Below are positions 27,475-35,890 of a stretch of DNA of 64,000 nucleotides, piece by piece. The translations under genes and the position numbers were made by a program. Origin of the DNA: Acerihabitans sp035013185. Lineage in GTDB: Bacteria > Pseudomonadota > Gammaproteobacteria > Enterobacterales > Enterobacteriaceae. The first letter of the stretch is position 1. Each line of letters begins with the position of its first letter. The DNA lies in the NCBI RefSeq assembly GCF_035013185.1, contig NZ_JAYGJO010000005.1:124001-188000 (forward strand), in the 5' to 3' direction. Below the pieces are notes generated by a model. That model saw only the letters and a list, made by a program, of their open reading frames with translations, did not search any database and had not been told where the DNA came from.

Positions 27475-27560
27475 CCACCGTCAAAACGCTACGCGCGATG
27501 CCCGGCACATGGCGCAAGCAGAAAAAAGGATCACAAGAATATCCATTCATTGATGTTATT

Positions 27561-27976
27561 TTAACCCTCTATCGAACTGACAAAGTTATTCAAAAATACT
27601 TTTATTGAAATAATTTCATCTAATATACATTGGTTCTCTAGAAGAATACCATTTTGTCCTCCGGATTTAATCCACAATGAACACTTATTAATAATCTCTT
27701 TCTTCTGATCTTCTATATAGGAATTAAGATCTATAATTTTTCCATCCTCGGTTGAAGTTATACCTTTATTTTTTGAAAAATCTCATTTATAATTTTATCT
27801 TGCTTAATTAACTCGGAATTAATATAATTTGTAGCCACTGGATGGTTTGAAATATCTGAAATGCACTTGCTGTATGTGCCACTGTATTTATTATCACCAT
27901 TCGATGCTGAATAAAACGGTACAAATATAAAAATAACAATGACAATTTTTTTATTATTAATAATACTCATCGCCAT
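27561..27976 (-). pseudogene. LprI-like exported immunity protein, frameshifted
   Basis: The first frame (ATG 27976 after GGTGAG) gives a signal peptide and SKCISDISNHPVATNYINSE...IFQKIKV, then stops. The +1 frame continues KGITSTEDGKIIDLNSYIED, QKKEIINKCSLWIKSGGQNG and CILDEIISIKVFLNNF to a stop at 27561. The break lies in an A-rich run near 27763-27775. Joined, the protein has about 137 residues and spaced cysteines like DUF1311/LprI proteins. The lesion is probably a homopolymer slip. Confidence 0.55.
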
Positions 27977-27989
27977 TAAATCTCACCAA

Positions 27990-28712
27990 TTACTGAAAAG
28001 AAAAATCATCGGATTTGATCCACGAAATAATATTTTTCCCAGAGGCTGTCTTGTATCTTATTTTGTAAAAGTCGCCATTATTTGACATGTCAATTAGCGT
28101 GAAAACATCACCCTTTATTAAATAAGATTTCAGCCTCGTATCAATGCTATCTGTTTTAAATAATCTCGTTTTGTCGACTGTCACTTGCCCAACTAAATTG
28201 TTCCTTTCGGAAAAGTCATCACCCGTTGTCATTAAGACACTGTCGGTTATTTTGCCATTGGCAAAATAAGTTCTTTTAACTTGATTACAACCAATACATG
28301 AGTCTCTGAATAGTAATTCCCATTTACCATTTGAGTTTACTTTATAAACGTCATCATTCCATTTTCCAGAGTCACGCCAAGAACTGACGATTTTATCATC
28401 ATGGATTGAGATATTGCAGATTTGTTCTTTTAACCCTATTGTTGGATTAGGGTTTATTGAACGTCCTTTTATTTCAAATAAAACTGAGCACTTATTAATT
28501 TCGTGTCCAGTTGTTGCAGCTAAATATTTTATTCCTTGATAGTTAATTATTGATAAATTTTCATATTCTTGATTAACTATTTTTAGTATTTCTGCGGGAA
28601 TTATATACCCCTCAAGAATTATCGGACTACTAGAAAATTCATGGCTATATGTGTTTGCTATAATTAAAAAATATATGGCAATCAATAGGTATAATTTTTT
28701 AATTAATGTCAT
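27990..28712 (-). CDS. Exported putative immunity protein with SH3-like C-terminus
   Basis: About 240 residues from ATG 28712, which has GGAG upstream; the longer TTG start is less likely. The signal peptide is MTLIKKLYLLIAIYFLIIANTYS. The middle part is not recognised; the C-terminal 60 residues (TRLFKTDSIDTRLKSYLIKGD...FYKIRYKTASGKNIISWIKSDD) are SH3-like and similar in layout to the immunity protein at 30266-31210. It lies 35 bases downstream of the second effector tip (28748), so it is the probable immunity protein for that GH19-like enzyme. Confidence 0.6.
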   Translation of the reverse strand: MTLIKKLYLLIAIYFLIIANTYSHEFSSSPIILEGYIIPAEILKIVNQEYENLSIINYQGIKYLAATTGHEINKCSVLFEIKGRSINPNPTIGLKEQICNISIHDDKIVSSWRDSGKWNDDVYKVNSNGKWELLFRDSCIGCNQVKRTYFANGKITDSVLMTTGDDFSERNNLVGQVTVDKTRLFKTDSIDTRLKSYLIKGDVFTLIDMSNNGDFYKIRYKTASGKNIISWIKSDDFSFQ

Positions 28713-28747
28713 TGTAAACTCCAAACTTTTTTGATGGCATCGAAGTA

Positions 28748-30165
28748 TTACTGTCTTTCCGCTAATCCATTGTTACCGCCATTCACTGTTTTAGTTATTA
28801 AGCGGACATTATTTTTGTCATTATCGATCAATACATTTATATCTCCATTAGCATTAAATTTCTTGAAGATTCCACCATTATATCTCCAAAACCAAGCGGA
28901 TGCTTTAATGGTGTTTTCCATGCTTGCTGCGACATGGTCTGGTTCCGTAACAAACCTTGCTCCAGAATACTGGGAAAACAGTCTATAATTTTTCTTCCAT
29001 GTTAACTGAATAAGTCCCCTTCCCCTATATTTTGGGCTGTCACCAACCACTGTATTTTCATATTTTAATGCGTCGGAATGTCGTCCAGGATCATAGTTTT
29101 CCCCAGAGCCGAATTCTATAGTTGTATCAAGGTGGGCTGATTCATGCAAACACTGAGACAGAAAATGTGCTTTATGATAAGGACCAACGATTCCATATTT
29201 AATCATTATCTCTTTAAGCATATAAACAAATTTTTTCTTATCAAATTCAAATACATTTTGGTAGTTTTCTTGGAATTTTTTTGCAAATAGTTTTCCCCCA
29301 TTTTTTCCAGTAAACCATGGGTTTTTGTGACCTAACAATGCCTCAATCATTTCAACAGTGATTTCGTATTGGTCACAGTCTTTTAACGCTGAGCAGAAAA
29401 CCACCGGATGAAAATGCCATACTGGATCACCATTTTTAAACGACTCCACCTGGTTCATCCATTGCATATCGTCCAGCCATTTTTTGGCATAAGCGATACG
29501 CAGTTGGTCATAATCCTCGAAAAACGCTTTCCAGCGCGGATGGTGGCTACCAGCGCTCCATTCATTGTCGTGTTTTACTATCAGGTGGGCAGCGATATCT
29601 CTGATCCCCATCGTCGGGTGATGTATGGCGCTATACAGCTGTTCGACTGAAATGCTATCGCCACGTCCCGCAGTGATGTGTTTGACCAGGTTTTTATAAA
29701 AGGTGGCGAGCTGTTGTTGCCCTATGCCCCGGTCTGGGATCACGTTGGCTGCGAACGTGTTAAATGCGCCTTGCACCCAGTTTTCCCGCAAGGACTCTGA
29801 TATATCCAGTGGCGCGCATTGATCCAGCGCAGTGAATCCCAATTCTTTCAGGTCGTACTGATGCAGTTCCTTTACATCACCTCGTGCCATCCATCTATAG
29901 AGGCTGATTTCGAACCAGGTTGCACCGTTTTGGTCTTTAATCGAGTGGCATTCCTCGCGCGGCAGGATGATGCCGCCATCCTTTTCGGCCCGGTGCGACA
30001 TTAACGTAAAGGTGCTATTTTCCCCGTCTCCGATTTTTTGATACAGTGGTTTATCTGGGGGTACCTGATGTATTGTTGTCCGCTGGTCACCTGGCCCGGA
30101 TTATTCAGAAAATGTGGCATTCGCGGGTCGGTGCTGAGAACCTCAATATGCACATGATGGCAGTT
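28748..30165 (-). pseudogene. Displaced effector core with GH19-like toxin tip (copy 2)
   Basis: The open frame 28748-30001 encodes a core nearly identical to that of the intact effector (SHRxEKDGGIILPRE...WHFHPV), then a different tip: HFLSQCLHESAHLDTTIEFG, YRGRGLIQLTWKKNY and TVNGGNNGLAERQ, all typical of GH19 chitinase/endolysin-like enzymes that cut cell-wall glycans. Homology to the intact gene continues to about 30165 but a one-base deletion near 30060 breaks the frame, and the M23-like N-terminus is absent. It is an orphan tip. An internal ATG at 30001 could in principle give a core-tip protein, without the delivery part. Confidence 0.75.
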
Positions 30166-30230
30166 ATCATTTCATCTGGATAATTACTTGTTAATTATCA
30201 GTCTTACTCTAATGCTAATTATTTTATCTA

Positions 30231-30530
30231 CAGTATTATTTTTAAATGCACTTTTCTTACTTGCTTTACAATAATAAATCAGTGCATTTCATTTTTCCAT
30301 CCATTTTTTGGTTTTTTTCATTAAAATATCGAATACGGCACCATTTTTCTGTTTCATTTTTATATAATAAAGTGATCTTATCTTTTTTAATAAGATAGGA
30401 TTTCAACTTATTAAACGAGTCGTCATAAAAATAGGCTTTATCTGAGATGACCTGAAAAGGAGGGAATGGTTGGTTTTTTATGTTGTATATTTTTATTGGG
30501 GTGGCGTTATTCAAAAATATTTCGTCATTT
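30231..30530. repeat. Direct repeat with 23811-24110
   Basis: About 300 bases covering the 3' end of the immunity gene and its downstream flank (starting with ACAGTATTATTTTTAAATGC) match 23811-24110 in the same orientation, 6.4 kb apart. The two copies bracket the whole orphan-tip region. Confidence 0.75.
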
Positions 30531-31210
30531 AGTTTATTTAGCTTCTTAAACTCTACTTCAAGAGGTTGTTTATTGAGTATCACAACCCACGTTTTTTCAT
30601 CATAACTTTCACACCTACCAGTTTTATCTTTACACGATAGTATTATATGTTTTCCATCCAAAAAATCGTGTTTAGTTTTATACGTTTGATATATGTAGTG
30701 ATCGTGACTTCTATATAGCATGATGGGCAGTTTTTTATTTTTTCCATTGATAAAATCTAATGTGTCAAGTTCATTGTTGTTGTCTATTCTACTTATTACA
30801 ACTTCATCAAATTTTATGTCCGTTAAATCAACGCCTGGGTCGATTATCTTGTTAAGTCCACAGCGGCCCTCATTATAATAAACTCCATTTTTATTGCTTT
30901 TAAGCTCAGCATACATGCAATTAACAAAAAAATTATTATTTTTATAATTCAATATAGAGTAGGTGGTGTATGAATCAAGAGAATTGTTTTGGTGAACAAT
31001 TGCTGGGCTTCCACCAAAAAAGTCAAAATAATACCATGAATTACCTTCATTCCTTTCGTTATAAGATAACGTTGCTTTTCCTTCTGCGGAGACAACAGTG
31101 ATTTGTTTTTTTTCTTTATCATAAGAGTATGTTTTATCACCACCGGCATGGCAATTACTATGTATAGCTAACATTGACGAAATAAGTATCAATTGATTAA
31201 ATTTTTTCAT
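30266..31210 (-). CDS. Putative periplasmic immunity protein of the intact effector
   Basis: 314 residues with signal peptide MKKFNQLILISSMLAIHSNCHA. The start lies one base after the effector stop, which indicates tight co-expression. The middle is beta-rich and not recognised; the C-terminal 70 residues have an SH3-like layout (KAYFYDDSFNKL, SYLIKKDKITLLYKNETEKW, CRIRYFNEKNQ). A near-identical copy of this C-terminus lies at 23847-24101. It is inferred to protect against the GH19-like tip encoded upstream. Confidence 0.65.
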   Translation of the reverse strand: MKKFNQLILISSMLAIHSNCHAGGDKTYSYDKEKKQITVVSAEGKATLSYNERNEGNSWYYFDFFGGSPAIVHQNNSLDSYTTYSILNYKNNNFFVNCMYAELKSNKNGVYYNEGRCGLNKIIDPGVDLTDIKFDEVVISRIDNNNELDTLDFINGKNKKLPIMLYRSHDHYIYQTYKTKHDFLDGKHIILSCKDKTGRCESYDEKTWVVILNKQPLEVEFKKLNKLNDEIFLNNATPIKIYNIKNQPFPPFQVISDKAYFYDDSFNKLKSYLIKKDKITLLYKNETEKWCRIRYFNEKNQKMDGKMKCTDLLL

Positions 31211-31211
31211 A

Positions 31212-33521
31212 TTAGAATGCCTTGGTTATAGTTGACGTTTCCTCAAGAATCGCTTGAAGCTTAGTTGCATAAGATGCAATCAGCGCGGAATTATCTTTAC
31301 CGTTTATAATGTAACGTGCTGTAGTATAATCAACCTTTGATTCATTGATGTAATCCTTCAAAGATTTTCCGGTAAAAATCCCATTTTCCATTCCCCATAC
31401 CATAATGGGTACGGAATGTGTCAAATCACCAGCTAACTCGGGTTTCTCGACAAAATTAATACCAAATTTATCGCTGGCCTTTTTATAATTATTTTTCCAT
31501 GTAAGGTGAACACAACCACGGCCTCTATATTTAAATCCATCCCCTTGAGCCGTATTGCCATAATTTATGGCGTTTTTTCTTTTTTTAGGTGTGTCAGCCA
31601 AAATAGGGTCGTACATATTAAAATAGTTTTTATCGCCTATTTCTGGTTTTTCACTAAAAAATTCACTAGACGTATAATGATAAGTTTCATGCCTTGCAGT
31701 AGCTAGCATATAAGCAATTTTATATAAATTCGGTTTAAACTCGGTAGACCTATAGTAAAAATCGTTGAGATTGTTCAGCAACTTTTTAATATTATTTTTA
31801 CAGTTTTGCGATAATTTACGGGTGCCAGGGGCAAAGTTTGTATGTTCTTGCTCATATTTTTTTAGGAAGGCATCAATATTAATGACCTCATCTGATGTAT
31901 TTATTGCCCCCAAAAACATAACCGGATGAAAATGCCATACCGGATCACCATTTTTAAACGACTCCACCTGGTTCATCCATTGCATATCGTCCAGCCATTT
32001 TTTGGCATAAGCGATACGAAGTGGGTCATAATCCTCGAAAAACGCTTTCCAGCGCGGATGGTGGCTACCAGCGCTCCATTCATTGTCGTGTTTTACTATC
32101 AGGTGGGCAGCGATATCTCTGATCCCCATTGTCGGGTGATGTATGGCGCTATACAGCTGTTCGACTGAAATGCTATCGCCACGTCCCGCAGTGATGTGTT
32201 TGACCAGGTTTTTATAAAAGGTGGCGAGCTGTTGTTGCCCTATGCCCCGGTCCGGGATCACGTTGGCTGCGAACGTGTTAAATGCGCCTTGCACCCAGTT
32301 TTCCCGCAAGGACTCTGATATATCCAGTGACGGGCTCTGATTCAGCGCAGTGAATCCCAATTCTTTCAGGTCGTACTGATGCAGTTCCTTTACATCACCT
32401 TGTGCCATCCAGCTATAGGGGCTGATTTCGAACCAGGTTGCACCGTTTTGGTCTTTAAACGGGTGGCATTTCTCGCGCGGCAGGATGATGCCGCCATCCT
32501 TTTCGACCCGGTGCGACATTAACGTAAAGGTGCTATTTTTCCCGTCTCCGATTTTTTGATACAGTGGTTTATCTGGGGGTACCCGAATGTATTGTTGTCC
32601 GCAGGCCACCTGGCCCGGATTATTCAGAAAATGTGGCATTCGCGGGTCGGTGCTGAGAACCTCAATATGCACATAGTGGCAGCTATCCACTTTGCTTTTG
32701 CCCGCAGGCGCAATATCTTCACCCAGGAAACCAATGGCATCACCGGCCTCGATCTCCAGCTTGGCTGATGGTTTGACTAGCGAATTATAGATCCCCTGAG
32801 CCTCGGCCCGTTGCATCCATACCGGGAGTTGTGCGTACTGTTCTCCATCTGGCTCCATAAACTCCGGCATTATGGTCACCCAGAACGGTTCTCCCGTTTC
32901 CTCGCCGTGGGCATTCAGGGTTTTCGCCAGTCCAAAAGTCTGCGGTTTACCGTGATTAAGGAACATCGCCGTTCGCAAAATGATGATCCGCGTGCCTTTA
33001 CTCAGTTGCCCTTTTCCCGGCGAAATGGTCGGCACCGGGTCGGCGCAGTGGCTGCTTTCAAACGCGCCGGCAGGGTGCTTAAGCAGACCGGTTTTGGCCT
33101 TCATGTATTTTCTTTTTACAAAGTCAGACAATGGTGCGAGCCCCAGGTACAGCGTATAAAACTCTAGCCAGCTGTTGTTTTTTTGCGGGTCTGGCTGGCA
33201 GAGCGATTTCACCAGTATCATTGTGCTGGAATAGCGCAGGGTCTTGCCGTTGTAATTTGCGGTCAGGTAATCGTTGTTCAGGCGCCAGGCCACCACCTCG
33301 CCGTTAACCATGCACTGCAGGGGCACCGCAGTTGCTGCAGAGTCTGGCGCCAGTACCGAACCGGGAGCGGATAGGTTACTGAGGTGAATACCACCGTGCC
33401 ATAAATAGTTAGTGCCTGCTAACCAGCTGCCGTGGGGTTCACGACCTATCAGCGCCATCACCTCGTCTAGTGTGCGGTACTCGCGTCCATCGCGTTTACG
33501 TATTGGGAAACAGATTTTCAT
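31212..33521 (-). CDS. VgrG-linked peptidoglycan-hydrolase effector (M23-like plus GH19-like)
   Basis: 769 residues, starting 12 bases after vgrG-A. Residues of about 1-310 resemble M23 metalloendopeptidases (NYLWHGGIHLSN, GEVVAWRL, then SCHYVHIEVLSTDPRMPHFL), although not every zinc ligand is clearly kept. Residues of about 330-560 are the core shared with two relic copies downstream. The C-terminal part (about 600-769) is GH19-like: ATARHETYHYTSSEFF with a catalytic-type glutamate in HET, and KYRGRGCVHLTWKNNY. It has no signal peptide, as expected for T6SS cargo. The immunity gene follows one base later. It probably attacks the cell wall of target bacteria in the periplasm. Confidence 0.75.
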   Translation of the reverse strand: MKICFPIRKRDGREYRTLDEVMALIGREPHGSWLAGTNYLWHGGIHLSNLSAPGSVLAPDSAATAVPLQCMVNGEVVAWRLNNDYLTANYNGKTLRYSSTMILVKSLCQPDPQKNNSWLEFYTLYLGLAPLSDFVKRKYMKAKTGLLKHPAGAFESSHCADPVPTISPGKGQLSKGTRIIILRTAMFLNHGKPQTFGLAKTLNAHGEETGEPFWVTIMPEFMEPDGEQYAQLPVWMQRAEAQGIYNSLVKPSAKLEIEAGDAIGFLGEDIAPAGKSKVDSCHYVHIEVLSTDPRMPHFLNNPGQVACGQQYIRVPPDKPLYQKIGDGKNSTFTLMSHRVEKDGGIILPREKCHPFKDQNGATWFEISPYSWMAQGDVKELHQYDLKELGFTALNQSPSLDISESLRENWVQGAFNTFAANVIPDRGIGQQQLATFYKNLVKHITAGRGDSISVEQLYSAIHHPTMGIRDIAAHLIVKHDNEWSAGSHHPRWKAFFEDYDPLRIAYAKKWLDDMQWMNQVESFKNGDPVWHFHPVMFLGAINTSDEVINIDAFLKKYEQEHTNFAPGTRKLSQNCKNNIKKLLNNLNDFYYRSTEFKPNLYKIAYMLATARHETYHYTSSEFFSEKPEIGDKNYFNMYDPILADTPKKRKNAINYGNTAQGDGFKYRGRGCVHLTWKNNYKKASDKFGINFVEKPELAGDLTHSVPIMVWGMENGIFTGKSLKDYINESKVDYTTARYIINGKDNSALIASYATKLQAILEETSTITKAF

Positions 33522-33532
33522 GTCAGCTGTCC

Positions 33533-35890
33533 TTAGCGTGAAATATTGCCATTCGTTACAGGGGGTAGGGTTTCAACGGAGGTCGTGGCGGCGACCGGTT
33601 CTTTGGTATCCAGCGACCCACCACTCATCGGCACCTGATAGCACGGGACTTTGATGATAAAATCTCCCACCGAGCCATGCTCAATCCCAGCCGCACTGAG
33701 TTTCAGGTACGAACCGCCGCCATTGAGCGTCAGGGTTTTTGGCGTGCTGATGATAATCTCATCTTCGCGGCTGGTGATGGTGAGCTGTTGTTTGGCCAAC
33801 AGTGCCAGGGTGTTGTGTTGTGCCAGGATCTCTACATCGCCCTGATTGGCCACCAGTTTTGCACCCGCTTTTTGTACAAACAGGCCCAGCGCCCGTTCTA
33901 CCGTCACCGAGAGCGTTTTCATCGCGCCCAGACTGAGGTGCTGGCCGGCGTTAACCATGGTGTTGCCCACGCTGGTCAGTTGCAGATGTTCGCCAGAGGT
34001 GGCGGCGATGCCCAGCGGGGCGCTGGCCAGCACCACGGCTGATTGCAAATCGGACAGGCGGTTGTTTACCAGGTTTATCTGGGCCTGAAGGTCGCACGCC
34101 AGTGCCCCAGCCTGTTTGGCCGCCGAATGTAGCGCCTGCATCTGGCTGTTGGCCTGGTTAATCTGGTTAATGGCGGGGGTCATTTCCAGCACCGGCCCCT
34201 GGGCTTTTAGCTGTTTATCCGCTGTCAGGAACAGGCCCTTGGCTGCACGTACCGCACCGAATTCGTCCGTTCGCAGTTCAAAACCCGCACCACGTGGTTC
34301 ACGTTGTGCATTGACCAGGTGGCCCAGATTCAGTTGGCTCTTGCCGAATTCCGTGGCGAGCTTGATATGCTCTTCCTGTCGCTTATCCTCCATGCGCAGT
34401 TTGTTATTTGCCGGGGTACGCCAGATATTGCGGGTGTGGTTATCGCGGGTGACGGGGTCGGCATGTTCACTGTCGTGCTGGGCATAGGCAATATAGGGCC
34501 GGTCCGGGTCACCGCTGTCAAACGCGATGGAAACTTCCGTACCGTCAAGCAACGGCGCATGCCAGCCATAGGTATCCCCGGCATACGGCTTGGCCATTCG
34601 TAACCACAGGTAGGCATATCCCGGTTCGGTATTGTTACGATCGAGGTCCAGTTTCACCCGATAGCGCCCCTGGTCGTCAAGCCAGGCGTAGGTATCGTCT
34701 TTCTCTTCACTTTGCACCCGGGCGGGCAGGGTGCCGGCGATCAGCGGGCGGTTTAGGCGTGCCGGGCGATAGCAGATGCTTTCACTGTAAGGGATGCCGT
34801 CAAATTCGAGCTGGAAACTGCTGCTACGTGAACCGCGGCTGCGTACCGTGGTGATAACGATGCCGTCTTTCAGGTCATGTGGTAAGGAATCCGGGGTTTC
34901 CAGTACCTGGCCGGGGGACAGCAGCGGGCTGGTCGAGCGTCCACTGGCCGTCAGTTGGCGGTTCAGAAGGTATTCGTGATGAATTCGGGCATAAAATGCC
35001 CCGGTTTCGGGCTGTTGAGCCTCGCCTGCGTTGTGAAACGGCTGCGCATAGTGGTAGACCTCGCCGGTGGTGAGGTTTTCCCGGCTGTTGATGCTTTCGG
35101 TGCTGTCCTGCGGCGTCAAAGCCTGACGATAGTGATAATCACGGGTGGTTACGCGCTCGCTCACCACATGGTAAGCGGTTCGGATATCCCAGACACTGTC
35201 CTGACCGCTGTCGCTCATTCCCGCCGGGTTATGTAACGGCAGTGTTACGCCGAACTGGTAGTGTGCCTGGGTGTCCTGGAATATCACCAAGTCCTGGCCA
35301 AGGCGGTCGTCCATGGCAAAACGCCAGAAAATACCGACTTCGGCCAACAGTCGCTGGACAAATTCAAGATCGGTTTCCCGCCACTGGGTAATGAGTTCTC
35401 GCGCCGGGTAGGCCTGGGACAGACGAAATTCAAAGTCCGGGCCTTCAAAGTCGTGCTTGCGCAGTACCTGCTCCACCACCTCTGTCACCGACTGGTTAAG
35501 GTAAATCTGGTTATTTTTGGTGTGTTGTAAGCGGGCGATGCGCGGTACCAGGGTCAATGCATAGCGGGTTTCTTCCGCTGAGGTGGCGAGGTGGCGAAAA
35601 GACTGTACCACACCATAAATACTACGCACCGGCAGCGCCGGCGCGCCGGTAAACACCGGCGTTTGCATGGTGAAGGATGCCGGTTTTAATAACAATATGT
35701 CGCAGGCGATGTCCGCAGTGGCACAGGTGACGCAGATAGTATAATACCAAGGATGGCTCAACGACTCTGTCGCCTGGAAACTCAGCACATCCAGAAAGTG
35801 CGGACAATCGTGCACCTCCAGGTGATAACGGGACTGCCCAAGAGACGCTATTCGCTGCCCGGCCGGGTTATTCGCGACCGAGTCATTCAT
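33533..35890 (-). CDS. vgrG: VgrG spike protein (second copy)
   Basis: About 785 residues from ATG 35890 (MNDSVANNPAGQR), which follows GGAGAGCAACC and overlaps the clpV end by eight bases; the longer frame upstream lies within clpV. It shares all VgrG blocks with the other copy (ITQWRETDLEFVQRLLAEVG, GRYRVKLDLDRNNTEPGYAY, SGEHLQLTSVGN, GGGSYLKLSAAGIEHGS) but has a short C-terminus without the transthyretin-like domain. It is presumably the carrier of the M23/GH19 effector that follows. Confidence 0.92.
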   Translation of the reverse strand: MNDSVANNPAGQRIASLGQSRYHLEVHDCPHFLDVLSFQATESLSHPWYYTICVTCATADIACDILLLKPASFTMQTPVFTGAPALPVRSIYGVVQSFRHLATSAEETRYALTLVPRIARLQHTKNNQIYLNQSVTEVVEQVLRKHDFEGPDFEFRLSQAYPARELITQWRETDLEFVQRLLAEVGIFWRFAMDDRLGQDLVIFQDTQAHYQFGVTLPLHNPAGMSDSGQDSVWDIRTAYHVVSERVTTRDYHYRQALTPQDSTESINSRENLTTGEVYHYAQPFHNAGEAQQPETGAFYARIHHEYLLNRQLTASGRSTSPLLSPGQVLETPDSLPHDLKDGIVITTVRSRGSRSSSFQLEFDGIPYSESICYRPARLNRPLIAGTLPARVQSEEKDDTYAWLDDQGRYRVKLDLDRNNTEPGYAYLWLRMAKPYAGDTYGWHAPLLDGTEVSIAFDSGDPDRPYIAYAQHDSEHADPVTRDNHTRNIWRTPANNKLRMEDKRQEEHIKLATEFGKSQLNLGHLVNAQREPRGAGFELRTDEFGAVRAAKGLFLTADKQLKAQGPVLEMTPAINQINQANSQMQALHSAAKQAGALACDLQAQINLVNNRLSDLQSAVVLASAPLGIAATSGEHLQLTSVGNTMVNAGQHLSLGAMKTLSVTVERALGLFVQKAGAKLVANQGDVEILAQHNTLALLAKQQLTITSREDEIIISTPKTLTLNGGGSYLKLSAAGIEHGSVGDFIIKVPCYQVPMSGGSLDTKEPVAATTSVETLPPVTNGNISR

